Source: Gammaproteobacteria bacterium (GTDB lineage Bacteria; Pseudomonadota; Gammaproteobacteria; Competibacterales; Competibacteraceae). From it: DNA of 64,000 bases. The translations under genes were made by a program, and so were the position numbers. Positions within the stretch are counted from its first letter, which is position 1. Each line of letters begins with the position of its first letter. Positions 24,023-32,777 of the stretch are shown here, one piece after another. Under the pieces are notes generated by a model, which was given only the letters and a program-made list of their open reading frames with translations, ran no database searches and was not told where the DNA came from. The stretch spans positions 496,001 through 560,000 of the forward strand of contig JACKMZ010000002.1 of the NCBI GenBank assembly GCA_024235135.1. Direction: 5' to 3'.

Positions 24023-25927
24023 GTGCGCGATCCACAACCCGCTTCGTCTTGGAGCCTGGCGCAAGCGCGCCAAATCTACAATATTGCCCGCTGGGGTGGT
24101 GATTATTTCGACATCAACGGTGAGGGCTGTATCGTCGCCCGTTCCCCGCATCATGATCGGCATCCCGGTGTCAATCTGCAAGCACTGGCTCGGGATCTCC
24201 AGGGGCAGGGCTATGGCCTGCCGATACTGGTCCGCTTTAACCATATCCTGCATGACCGTGTCGATCGCCTGTGCCAGGCGTTCGCCCAGGCGATTCGGGA
24301 CGAGGACTATGGCGGCCATTACACGGCGGTCTATCCCATCAAGGTCAATCAACAGCGCAGCGTGGTGGAGCAAATCATCGGGCATGGCGGTAGCCGCGTG
24401 GGCCTGGAAGCGGGCAGCAAGCCGGAACTCATGGCGGTCATGGCGTTGTCCCGCCCCGGAGGGGTTATCGTCTGCAACGGTTACAAGGATCGCGAATACA
24501 TCCGTCTGGCCTTGATCGGCAGGCAACTGGGCCTACGGGTGTTCATCGTCGTGGAGAAGCCGTCGGAACTCGATATGATCATTCCCGAAGTCGAGCGGCT
24601 GGGCGTGCGGCCGCGGTTGGGCATCCGGGTCCGTCTGGCCTCGATAGGCGCGGGCAAATGGCAGAACACGGGCGGTGATAAATCCAAATTCGGATTGTCC
24701 GCGGGACAGGCGTTGTTGGCCGTGGAGCGCCTGCGGGCCGCGAACATGTTGGATACCTTGAACCTGTTGCATTGCCACATGGGTTCGCAAATCGCCAATG
24801 TCCGGGACATACAAAACGGCCTTCGGGAAGTCGCCCGCTATTACGCGGAACTGCGCCGCCTGGGAGCGCCGTTGAATACGGTCGACGTGGGGGGTGGGTT
24901 GGGCATCGATTATGAAGGCACCGCTTCGCGCAACGATTGCTCCATGAATTACAGCGTGCAGGAGTACGCCAATAACGTGGTGCACGCCTTGGCGGAAGTC
25001 TGCGCCGAACGGGATTTGCCTCACCCCGATTTGATCACCGAATCGGGGCGGGCGCTGACCGCCCATCATGCCCTGTTGATCGTCAATGTCATCGATCATC
25101 AACGGATTCCCGACGCCTATGAAAGCGCGCCGCCGCAAGCGCATGATCCGGCCATTCTGCGCGATCTCTGGTTGAGCTATCAGAGCGCGTCGCAAGGTTC
25201 CGCGCTGGAAGCCTATCACGATGCCGTGCACTGGCTTGGGGAAGCGCAGGCCATGTACGTGCATGGTCTGCTGACCCTGGAACAGCGTGCCCAGGCCGAG
25301 CGGCTGTATTTCGTCATCTGCCAGCGTGTGCGGTCGCTGCTGAATCCTCGCGTGCGCGCCCAGCGTGAAGTGTTGGATGAATTGAACGACAAGTTGGCGG
25401 AAAAATTCTTCGTCAATTTTTCAGTCTTTCAATCCTTACCGGACGTCTGGGCGATCGAGCAGATCTTTCCCATCATGCCCCTGCACCGTCTCGACGAGGA
25501 GCCGGTCAGCCGGGCGATCCTGGAGGATCTGACCTGCGATTCCGATGGATGCATCTCGCATTACGTAGACGGCGAGGGTGTGGAAACCACCTTGCCACTA
25601 CCGCCCTACCGGGTCGGCGAGACCTATCTGCTGGGGATTTTCCTGGTCGGGGCCTACCAGGAAATTCTGGGTGACATGCATAACCTGTTCGGTGACACCG
25701 ACGCGGTCAACGTGGAATTGACCGACGAGGGCGGGTATCGCCTGTTGGAACTGGAGCACGGCGATACGGTGGCCGATCTGCTGCGTTATGTGCATTTCGA
25801 GCCGGAAACGTTGTTGCGCGCCTATGAGGAAAAAATCGCCGACGCTCATCTTGATGACGAGCAACGCCGCGTGTGTCTCGCGGAATTGCGGTCGGGCCTG
25901 GAGGGCTATACCTATTTGGAGGATTGA
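24023..25927 (+). CDS. speA: Biosynthetic arginine decarboxylase
   Basis: The 634-residue PLP enzyme converts arginine to agmatine. PLP-binding Lys107 is in AVYPIKVNQQ; other marks are GLEAGSKPEL, HCHMGSQIANVRDIQ, DVGGGLGIDYEG and SVFQSLPDVWAI. The length matches SpeA of gammaproteobacteria, including its C-terminal helical domain. It starts at GTG 24023, with GAGGA nine bases before it. The gene for the next step, agmatinase, is not in the window. The end overlaps the convergent Kef gene by 16 bases. Confidence 0.95.
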   Translation: MRDPQPASSWSLAQARQIYNIARWGGDYFDINGEGCIVARSPHHDRHPGVNLQALARDLQGQGYGLPILVRFNHILHDRVDRLCQAFAQAIRDEDYGGHYTAVYPIKVNQQRSVVEQIIGHGGSRVGLEAGSKPELMAVMALSRPGGVIVCNGYKDREYIRLALIGRQLGLRVFIVVEKPSELDMIIPEVERLGVRPRLGIRVRLASIGAGKWQNTGGDKSKFGLSAGQALLAVERLRAANMLDTLNLLHCHMGSQIANVRDIQNGLREVARYYAELRRLGAPLNTVDVGGGLGIDYEGTASRNDCSMNYSVQEYANNVVHALAEVCAERDLPHPDLITESGRALTAHHALLIVNVIDHQRIPDAYESAPPQAHDPAILRDLWLSYQSASQGSALEAYHDAVHWLGEAQAMYVHGLLTLEQRAQAERLYFVICQRVRSLLNPRVRAQREVLDELNDKLAEKFFVNFSVFQSLPDVWAIEQIFPIMPLHRLDEEPVSRAILEDLTCDSDGCISHYVDGEGVETTLPLPPYRVGETYLLGIFLVGAYQEILGDMHNLFGDTDAVNVELTDEGGYRLLELEHGDTVADLLRYVHFEPETLLRAYEEKIADAHLDDEQRRVCLAELRSGLEGYTYLED

Positions 25928-27939
25928 GTGGGGGAAACCCGGTCCGGGGTGTCGCGGGACCGCGGCCAACCTTTGAGCAGCCGTTCTTCGGCGCGGGCCA
26001 ATTGTTCCGGCGTGCCGCCCAGCACCAGAATATCGCCGGCTGCCAGGCGTAAATCCGCCAGGGGTTCATCGCCACGAATTCCGGCGCGCCGGACGGCGGT
26101 GATCGAGACGCCGAGTTCGGTCAGGCGTAATTCTCCCAGCGGCTTGTCGACCGCGAAGGCTTCGGAGGGGAGAAAGACGCTGCGCAAGCGTTCGTGGTCG
26201 CGGCCCATCTCGGGCCGCCGTTCGGCCTCCGAGCGGCGGAAGAACATCCGCAGCATCTGATAACGGTCGCCGCGCACTTGGCGCATGCGGCGTACCACCC
26301 TGCCGATAGGTACTTCCAGCAGGAGCAGCAACTGCACCGCCAGCATCAGGCTCGATTCCAACGTCTCCGGAACGACTTCCGTGGCGCCTTCTTCCAGCAA
26401 TTGATCCAGATTCGTATCGTCGCGGGTGCGTACCAGGATGGGCAGATCCTTTCGCAGCGAACGGGCATGGCGGAGAATGCGCAAGGCGCTGCGCGGATCG
26501 GCGAACGTGATGATCAAGGCGCGCGCCTGCGTCATTCCCGCCGCTTGCAGGATGTCCCGATGAGTGGCGTCACCGTAGAAGACCCATTCGCCGGCTTCCC
26601 AGGCGGCTTTGATGCGGCCCGGCTCCAGATCCAGCGCCACATAGGTGAAGCCCTCGTCGCGCAGGAAACGGGCCATGTTCTGGCCAATGCGGCCGAATCC
26701 GCAGATGATGACATGGCCTTGGAACGTGCGCGTGGCGCTGGCGATTTCCCGCGCTTGACGTGCCGCTCCGCCGGGTTGGGTCGCGAATAGGGCCTTGGAG
26801 AGCAGGCTGTTGTGGCGAATGATCAACGGCGCCAGGGCCATGGACACAATGATGGACGCCAAGATCGGTTGGCTTTGGGCATCGTTCACCAAGCCCTGCT
26901 GCAGGGCCAACGCCAACAGAGCGAAACCGAATTCGCCGCCTTGCGCCAACACGGCGCCGGTGCGCAGGGCCGTCGCGCGATCGTATCCGGCAAGCCGCGT
27001 CAACAAGGCGATGAAAAGCCCCTTGCCTAGCACCAAGCCCAGCGTCAACAACAGCACCCAGGGCCAGATCGTGGGTAGCATCGGCCAAGCCAATTGCATG
27101 CCGACGATGATGAAGAACAAGCCGAGTAGCACGTCACGGAAGGGACGGATGTCGGATTCGATCTGGTGGCGGTATTCGGTCTCGCTCAGCATCATCCCGG
27201 CCAGAAAGGCCCCCAGAGCGAGTGACAAGCCCAGCAGATAGGTCACCCAGGCGGCGGCCAGTGACACCAGCAAGACGGTGAGCGTGAACAACTCGGCCGA
27301 TCGGGAAGCGGCGATCTGGTGAAACAGGGGCCGTAGCAACCAGCGTCCCAGCGCCAACAGACTCACGCAAGCCACCACGCCTTTGCCGAAGGCCATCGAC
27401 AGAGCCAGCCCCAGCGTGTGGCTCTCCCCCGCCAAAATCGGGATCATGACCAGAAACGGCACGGCCGCGAGATCCTGAAACAATAGAATGCCCAAGGCCA
27501 AACGACCTTGCAGGGACTGCAGTTCCAATTGTTCCGTCAGTTGTTTGACGACGATGGCGGTGGAGGACATCGCCAGTGCTCCCCCCATCACCAGGGCGGC
27601 GGGCGCGGAAATACCGGAAGCCCAGGCGATGAGACCGCCCGACAAGGCGGCGCCCAGTACTTGTGCGCCACCGAGTCCAAGCAAGGGTTTGCGCAGCGCC
27701 AGCAGTTGCGGTATGGAAAATTCCAAGCCCAGGGTGAACAGCAGAAATACCACGCCGATCTCGCCCAACAGGTGCGTGGTCGCACTATCCTCCAGCCAGC
27801 CCAGCGCATTGGGTCCCACCAGCACGCCCACGCACAGATAACCGAGAATGGGTGGAAGATTGAGTTTGCGCAAAGCCGCCACCATCACTACGGATAGGGC
27901 AAGCAGCGTTAAAATATCGGTTAAGTTACTGTGAGGCAT
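25912..27939 (-). CDS. CPA2 cation:proton antiporter with RCK domains (KefB/YbaL type)
   Basis: The 675-residue protein has about 12-13 membrane segments in residues 1-390, including LPPILGYLCVGVLVGPNALG and GEFGFALLALALQQG. It then has an RCK-N NAD-binding domain from about 415 (HVIICGFGRIGQNMARFL) and an RCK-C domain at about 590-655. Such proteins expel K+ or exchange it with H+ under nucleotide or glutathione control. The glutathione-gating residues of KefC cannot be checked by eye, so KefB, KefC or YbaL-type remains open. Confidence 0.9.
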   Translation of the reverse strand: MPHSNLTDILTLLALSVVMVAALRKLNLPPILGYLCVGVLVGPNALGWLEDSATTHLLGEIGVVFLLFTLGLEFSIPQLLALRKPLLGLGGAQVLGAALSGGLIAWASGISAPAALVMGGALAMSSTAIVVKQLTEQLELQSLQGRLALGILLFQDLAAVPFLVMIPILAGESHTLGLALSMAFGKGVVACVSLLALGRWLLRPLFHQIAASRSAELFTLTVLLVSLAAAWVTYLLGLSLALGAFLAGMMLSETEYRHQIESDIRPFRDVLLGLFFIIVGMQLAWPMLPTIWPWVLLLTLGLVLGKGLFIALLTRLAGYDRATALRTGAVLAQGGEFGFALLALALQQGLVNDAQSQPILASIIVSMALAPLIIRHNSLLSKALFATQPGGAARQAREIASATRTFQGHVIICGFGRIGQNMARFLRDEGFTYVALDLEPGRIKAAWEAGEWVFYGDATHRDILQAAGMTQARALIITFADPRSALRILRHARSLRKDLPILVRTRDDTNLDQLLEEGATEVVPETLESSLMLAVQLLLLLEVPIGRVVRRMRQVRGDRYQMLRMFFRRSEAERRPEMGRDHERLRSVFLPSEAFAVDKPLGELRLTELGVSITAVRRAGIRGDEPLADLRLAAGDILVLGGTPEQLARAEERLLKGWPRSRDTPDRVSPTQSSK

Positions 27940-27981
27940 GGCCTCGCCGGCGGATGTGAGCCGCCAGCCCCGGAGATCGTG

Positions 27982-28341
27982 ATGCGGACAATCCCTATAG
28001 TATTGTTAATGACGGGTCTTGGCTTGACGGCTGTGGCCCAGGAAGGCGTTTATCGCTGGCAGGATGCGGAAGGCCAGGTCCATTATGGCGATGCACCGCC
28101 CCCAAATGGTGCAGCAACGCCAGCTACTTTGAATCCTGAACCGGTTCGGGTCAAGCCGCCGGAACAGGTTTATACCTGGACGGACGCTGAGGGTGGAGTG
28201 CACTATGGGGAACGGCCGCCCGCCGATCAGGCTGCAAAGACCGTGGATATGGATTCGCGATCAATGTCGACGATACAGGGCACGCAATTTCGAGCGGGTG
28301 AGCGCGCCTTGCTTCGCGAACTGGAAGGGGATAGGCAATGA
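27982..28341 (+). CDS. Exported protein with two DUF4124 units
   Basis: The 119-residue protein has a signal peptide (to TAVAQ) followed by two copies of the DUF4124 motif: GVYRWQDAEGQVHYGDAPP and QVYTWTDAEGGVHYGERPP, each about 20 residues, 46 residues apart. These short beta units are frequent in secreted gammaproteobacterial proteins of unknown role. The frame opens at 27931, but ATG 27982 has GGAG upstream and starts the leader. Confidence 0.8.
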   Translation: MRTIPIVLLMTGLGLTAVAQEGVYRWQDAEGQVHYGDAPPPNGAATPATLNPEPVRVKPPEQVYTWTDAEGGVHYGERPPADQAAKTVDMDSRSMSTIQGTQFRAGERALLRELEGDRQ

Positions 28342-28400
28342 CGGTTTACACGATGGGCGCCATTCGGGTGGGGCGGTGACGAAGCAGCCAATATCGGGGT

Positions 28401-28598
28401 CTAAAACCGCTGCCCGGCTTTCTTGGCAGCCCAGTCATCCGGCCAGCGCCGTTGTATCTCACTCAGCCACGCTTGCCGCAAGCGGCGTCTTTCCCCCAGG
28501 GGGGCGCCGACCAACAAAGCGCGGTAATAGTCATGGGATGCCCGGGTCACGGCCCGATCATCCGGGGGTAATGCGTCGATTTCGTGCAGAGTCATCAT
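28401..28598 (-). CDS. Small basic protein of unknown function
   Basis: The frame encodes 65 residues with no signal or membrane segment. It begins with ATGATG after GTGAGGTG, a good ribosome-binding site, and has host-like codon use. Predicted to be helical, with RRRLRQAWLSEIQRRW and a basic C-terminus. I recognise no family. It is divergent from the synthase-like gene at 28736, with the TGATAC repeat array between them. Confidence 0.55.
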   Translation of the reverse strand: MMTLHEIDALPPDDRAVTRASHDYYRALLVGAPLGERRRLRQAWLSEIQRRWPDDWAAKKAGQRF

Positions 28599-28664
28599 GA
28601 TTGCACCTCACGGGTAACATACAGGATATGAAGCAAACATCATGCCTATTAAGTATGTGTGAAG

Positions 28665-28710
28665 TGATACATTTCTGGCCAAGATGATACGCTTTCTGTA
28701 ATCATGATAC
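28665..28710. repeat. Three TGATAC direct repeats at exact 20-bp spacing
   Basis: TGATAC starts at 28665, 28685 and 28705, each followed by a similar tail (ATTTCT, GCTTTCT, ATTCGTCT). A partial fourth copy (TGACAA) is at 28724. The exact two-helical-turn period in the divergent promoter region between 28598 and 28736 suggests binding sites for a repeating DNA-binding protein. The region is AT-richer than its surroundings. Confidence 0.6.
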
Positions 28711-28735
28711 ATTCGTCTTGATTTGACAACACAGA

Positions 28736-29590
28736 ATGACGCCGCAATCCCCTAATCGGGCTAGAGTCCCGCGGCGTGGCTCCAGTTTTTACTACAGTTT
28801 GCTGACGCTGACGATGGAACAACGCGAGGCGCTCACGACGCTGTATGGGTTTCTGCGAGAAATCGTGGACATCGGCGAAGCCCGCCCGGATACGCCTGGT
28901 ATTCAAGCCAAACTGGAGTGGTGGCGCGAGGAAGTTGAACGGCTGTTCGCCAGACGGGCGCAGCATCCGTCGACTCGGGCCTTGAGTCCACTGGTCGATG
29001 CTTTTGGATTGCAGGCCGGTGATTTTCGCGAAATCATCGAGGCGGTGGTGACAGCACAACACGTTCGCATTATGCCGAGTTTCCCGGTATTGGCCCAATA
29101 TTGCCAAGGTTTGGGAAGCGCGCCGCTGCGTCTTGGTGCGACGCTGGTGGGACGGGATAGGGGACGCGACCGTGGATTTACCGACGCAATGGGGCTGTTT
29201 TTGCAATTGCTGCGTATTTTGCGGCGAGTACGACAGGACGCATCACGCGGGCGGATCTTTTTGCCACAGGATGAAATGCAGCGATTTGGCGTGGCTCCCG
29301 AGGATTTATTTCAGGGTCGGACGAACGAGACGACACGGGCGTTGTTCCGCTGGCAGGCCGAACGTCTCAGGACATTTCAGGGACAGGCGTTCGCCGCATT
29401 GCCGGCGGCGGACCGCTATCGGCAACGGCAGGCCATCGCCTTGGCGGAAATGGCGAGCGCCGTTCTCGATGAGATCGAGGCCGATGGCTTCCGGCTGACG
29501 AAACAACACATCACGCTGACGCCGTTGCGCAAGCTGTGGATTACGGGGCGCGTCATGCGCCGTGAACGGCGTTATCAACGCCGCCATTAA
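28736..29590 (+). CDS. Squalene/phytoene synthase family protein with altered active site
   Basis: The 284-residue protein keeps the family frame: GSSFYYSLLTLTMEQREAL at 15-33, and the late motif QDASRGRIFLPQDEMQRFGV near 168-187. The catalytic aspartates differ. The first Asp-rich motif, normally VDDxxD, reads REIVDIGEA, and the second, normally NILRDVxED, reads RILRRVRQD. It is therefore unlikely to condense prenyl diphosphates in the standard way. NDUFAF6-like members of the family have also lost catalysis. It starts at ATG 28736 and is followed 66 bases later by yciK. Function is unknown. Confidence 0.7.
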   Translation: MTPQSPNRARVPRRGSSFYYSLLTLTMEQREALTTLYGFLREIVDIGEARPDTPGIQAKLEWWREEVERLFARRAQHPSTRALSPLVDAFGLQAGDFREIIEAVVTAQHVRIMPSFPVLAQYCQGLGSAPLRLGATLVGRDRGRDRGFTDAMGLFLQLLRILRRVRQDASRGRIFLPQDEMQRFGVAPEDLFQGRTNETTRALFRWQAERLRTFQGQAFAALPAADRYRQRQAIALAEMASAVLDEIEADGFRLTKQHITLTPLRKLWITGRVMRRERRYQRRH

Positions 29591-29656
29591 GCCTGGAACC
29601 GCCGTCGCGGGGGCCAGCCTAAGCGATTATCGAGTTCATTCAAACTGAGTCGAACC

Positions 29657-30400
29657 ATGCACGATTATCATCCTTCCTCCGATCTACTCAAGGATCGGGT
29701 CATTCTGGTCACCGGAGCCGGAGCCGGCATCGGCCGTGCCGCGGCACGCTGCTTCGCCGCCCATGGCGCCACGCTGATTTTGTTGGGACGCACCATCCGC
29801 AAGCTGGAACAGGTCTATGACGAAATCGAAACAGCCGGCGGTCCGCAAGCGGCCATCTATCCCATGAACTTGGAAGGAGCGGCGCCCAAGGACTATGCGG
29901 AGCTGGCGCAGGTGCTGGAAAACGAATTCGGTCGTCTCGATGGGCTGCTACACAATGCCGCCATCCTGGAAGGTCTGACGCCGATCGTTCACTACAGTCT
30001 CGAAACTTGGTATCGGGTATTGCAGGTCGATCTCAACGCGCCGTTCCTCCTCACCCAGGCCGTGCTGGGATTGTTGCAGCGTTCGCCCGACGCCTCGGTG
30101 GTGTTCTCCGGCGATGTCGTGGGTGATGAAGGACGGGCCTATTGGGGGGCGTATGCGGTCGCCAAGGGCGGGTTGCAAACCCTGATGAAGCTCTTGGCGA
30201 ACGAGCTGAAAGCCAATACCTCCGTCCGGGTCAACAGCATCGATCCCGGCAAGATACGGACCCAATTGCGACTGCAGGCTTATCCCGCCGCCGATCCGGC
30301 GGAGTGGGCCGATCCCGAGACCATCATGAGCGCCTATCTGTATCTGATGGGACCGGACAGCCGGGGTGTGACCGGCAACTGTATCAAAGCGCAGGATTGA
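29657..30400 (+). CDS. yciK: YciK-family short-chain oxidoreductase
   Basis: The 247-residue SDR has the NAD(P) loop VTGAGAGIGRAAARC, the structural LHNAA motif and the catalytic Ser (VVFSGDV) and Tyr-x3-Lys (YAVAKGG). The segments KDRVILVTGAGAGIG, PLxxY-type SLETWYRVLQVDLN and the C-terminal YLMGPDSRGVTG are specific for YciK. The substrate is not known. It converges with the epimerase gene with 1 base between stops. Confidence 0.9.
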   Translation: MHDYHPSSDLLKDRVILVTGAGAGIGRAAARCFAAHGATLILLGRTIRKLEQVYDEIETAGGPQAAIYPMNLEGAAPKDYAELAQVLENEFGRLDGLLHNAAILEGLTPIVHYSLETWYRVLQVDLNAPFLLTQAVLGLLQRSPDASVVFSGDVVGDEGRAYWGAYAVAKGGLQTLMKLLANELKANTSVRVNSIDPGKIRTQLRLQAYPAADPAEWADPETIMSAYLYLMGPDSRGVTGNCIKAQD

Positions 30401-30401
30401 C

Positions 30402-31409
30402 TCAGACCTGGTAGAAATCCCGGTACCAGGCCACGAAACGGGCCACGCCGTCCTCGACGGAAGTGCTTGGTTTATAGCCTACGTCTTGCACCAGGGCTTC
30501 GACGTCGGCATAGGTATCGGGTACGTCGCCGGGTTGCAACGGCAGCATGTTCATCTGCGCCTGGCAGCCCAGACACTGTTCCAGAACCTGGATGTAACGG
30601 AGCAATTCGACCGGCTGCTGGTTACCGATGTTGTAAAGACGGTAAGGGGCGTGACTGGTCGCCGGATCAGGCGCGTCGCTGGACCACGTGGGATCGGGCT
30701 CGGGAACTTTGTCCAACACCCGGATGATGCCTTCGACGATGTCGTCGATGTAGGTGAAATCGCGGCGATGTCGGCCGTAGTTGAAGACATCGATGGGCTG
30801 GTTTGCGAGCAATTGGCGGGTGAACTTGAACAAGGCCATGTCGGGTCGCCCCCAGGGGCCGTAGACCGTGAAAAAGCGTAAACCCGCGACGGGCAGGCCA
30901 TAAAGATGGCTGTAGGTATGCGCCATCAACTCGTTGGCTTTTTTGGTGGCGGCATACAAGCTCAAGGGATGATCGACATTGTGGTGCACGGAAAATGGCA
31001 GCCGGGTATTGGCCCCATAGACCGAACTGGTCGAGGCGTAGATCAGACTTTCAACGCCATGATGGCGGCATCCTTCCAGCACGTTGAGAAACCCCACCAG
31101 ATTGCTGTCCACGTAGGCATGAGGGTTCTCCGTGGAATATCGGACACCGGCCTGGGCCGCCAGGTTGACCACCCGCTGTGGGCGGAAGCTCGCGAAAACT
31201 TCGGCCATTTTGGCTCGCTCGGCCAGATCGACGCGTACATCGGTATAGCGGGGATGATTCTGCGCGCGCGCCAGGCGGGCTCGTTTCAAATTGACATCGT
31301 AATAGTCGTTGAGGTTGTCGAGACCGATGATCTCATCCCCGCGCTCCAGCAACCGTAACGCCAGCGCCGAGCCGATAAAACCGGCACTGCCGGTGATCAG
31401 TATTTTCAT
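30402..31409 (-). CDS. UDP-glucuronate 4-epimerase-like extended SDR
   Basis: The 335-residue enzyme has the N-terminal Rossmann loop ITGSAGFIGSALALRLL, the family-specific DNLNDYYDVNLKRARL, Ser-Ser-Val-Tyr-Gly, and Tyr-x3-Lys as YAATKKANE. Sequence pattern and length match UDP-glucuronate epimerases that make UDP-galacturonate for capsule or LPS. The ATG at 31409 shares its A with the stop of the upstream dehydrogenase gene (TGATG), so both are translated together. An upstream TTG would add one residue. Confidence 0.9.
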   Translation of the reverse strand: MKILITGSAGFIGSALALRLLERGDEIIGLDNLNDYYDVNLKRARLARAQNHPRYTDVRVDLAERAKMAEVFASFRPQRVVNLAAQAGVRYSTENPHAYVDSNLVGFLNVLEGCRHHGVESLIYASTSSVYGANTRLPFSVHHNVDHPLSLYAATKKANELMAHTYSHLYGLPVAGLRFFTVYGPWGRPDMALFKFTRQLLANQPIDVFNYGRHRRDFTYIDDIVEGIIRVLDKVPEPDPTWSSDAPDPATSHAPYRLYNIGNQQPVELLRYIQVLEQCLGCQAQMNMLPLQPGDVPDTYADVEALVQDVGYKPSTSVEDGVARFVAWYRDFYQV

Positions 31410-32686
31410 CAAAGCCGTCCATCAACCTGGTTAGCGGGAAACAGATATTTCACGTCGAACAATACCGCTTCCGGCTTGCCCAGGGTACGAATCTGAGCAG
31501 CACCCATCTCTTGGAACTGGCGATGGCCCACGGCGACGATCAATGCATCATAGGTGCCTGCCTGGGGGACTGCAATCGGTGCGATGCCATATTCATGGCG
31601 CGCTTCGAGTGGGTCAACCCACGGATCGAAGACATCGACCTGAGCGCTATAGCTGCGGAATTCCTCGACGATGTCCACGACACGGGTATTACGCAGATCC
31701 GGGCAGTTTTCCTTAAAGGTCAATCCCAGGATCAGCACCCTGGCATCCACCACCGGTATCCGCCGTCGCGTCATCAATTTGACCACCCGTGCGGCGACAT
31801 GAGCGCCCATGCCATCGTTGATGCGCCGTCCGGCCAGTATCATCTCCGGGTGATAGCCTATGGCCTGGGCCTTGTGGGTCAAATAATAGGGATCGACACT
31901 GATGCAATGGCCGCCCACCAGGCCGGGACGGAAGGGCAGGAAATTCCATTTGGTCCCGGCCGCGCGCAAGACTTCTTCGGTATCGATTTCCAGCCGTTCG
32001 AACAACAGGGCCAACTCGTTGATCAAGGCGATGTTCACATCGCGCTGCGTGTTTTCGATGACCTTGGCGGCTTCGGCCACCCGGATGCTGGATGCCTTGA
32101 AGGTGCCGGCGGCGATGATGCGACGATACAAGGCATCCAACCGGTCCGCCGCTTCCGGGGTGGAACCGGCCGTGACCTTGAGAATCGACGTGACGCGATG
32201 CGCTTTGTCGCCCGGATTGATGCGCTCTGGACTGTATCCGGCAAAGAAATCTTGATTGAAGATCAGACCCGATTCCCGCTCCATGATCGGCACGCAGACT
32301 TCCTCGGTGGCGCCCGGATAGACGGTGGATTCATAGACGACGACATCCCCTTTGGCCAGCAACTGGCCGACGGTGGTGCTGGCCGAGATCAAAGGTCGCA
32401 AGTCGGGCCGTTTGTGCTCGTCGATCGGGGTGGGCACGGTGACGATGTAAACGTTGCAATCGGCCAGATCACGAGGATCGCTGGTGTAACGCAGTTGCCG
32501 GGCCTGAGCCAGCAATTCGGGTTCGACCTCCAGCGTGTTGTCCTTTCCGGCGCGTAATTCCTCGACACGGCTCGCTTTGACGTCGAAGCCCCAGGTCGGA
32601 AACTGTTTGCCGAATTCCACGGCCAGCGGCAGCCCCACGTAACCCAGCCCGATGATGCCGATACGTGCGTTTTCCAGGGTGAACAT
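31409..32686 (-). CDS. tviB: UDP-sugar 6-dehydrogenase (TviB/VipA type)
   Basis: The 425-residue enzyme has the Rossmann start IGIIGLGYVGLPLAVEFG, then YESTVYPGATEEVCVP, GYSPERINPGD, and the catalytic Cys in GGHCISVDPYYL. The pattern is that of TviB/WbpA-like UDP-N-acetylhexosamine dehydrogenases rather than UDP-glucose dehydrogenase. With the coupled epimerase it mirrors the TviB-TviC pair for UDP-GalNAcA, so the two probably feed a uronic-acid-containing polysaccharide. The true start is ATG 32686 (after GGGGA); the frame is open to 32749. Confidence 0.9.
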   Translation of the reverse strand: MFTLENARIGIIGLGYVGLPLAVEFGKQFPTWGFDVKASRVEELRAGKDNTLEVEPELLAQARQLRYTSDPRDLADCNVYIVTVPTPIDEHKRPDLRPLISASTTVGQLLAKGDVVVYESTVYPGATEEVCVPIMERESGLIFNQDFFAGYSPERINPGDKAHRVTSILKVTAGSTPEAADRLDALYRRIIAAGTFKASSIRVAEAAKVIENTQRDVNIALINELALLFERLEIDTEEVLRAAGTKWNFLPFRPGLVGGHCISVDPYYLTHKAQAIGYHPEMILAGRRINDGMGAHVAARVVKLMTRRRIPVVDARVLILGLTFKENCPDLRNTRVVDIVEEFRSYSAQVDVFDPWVDPLEARHEYGIAPIAVPQAGTYDALIVAVGHRQFQEMGAAQIRTLGKPEAVLFDVKYLFPANQVDGRL

Positions 32687-32777
32687 GGTGAATCCCCGCT
32701 TATTGTTTTGTAATCCTGATCGCCACCTGGCCGGTGGCCGATCCGTCACCGGCGCCAGACCCTACCAAGACAATTTT

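Noticed and set aside
23975..24526. N-terminal extension of speE to 469 codons
   Set aside because: It runs through the start of speA on the other strand. The GTG at 23974 with a GAGG gives the usual SpeE length.
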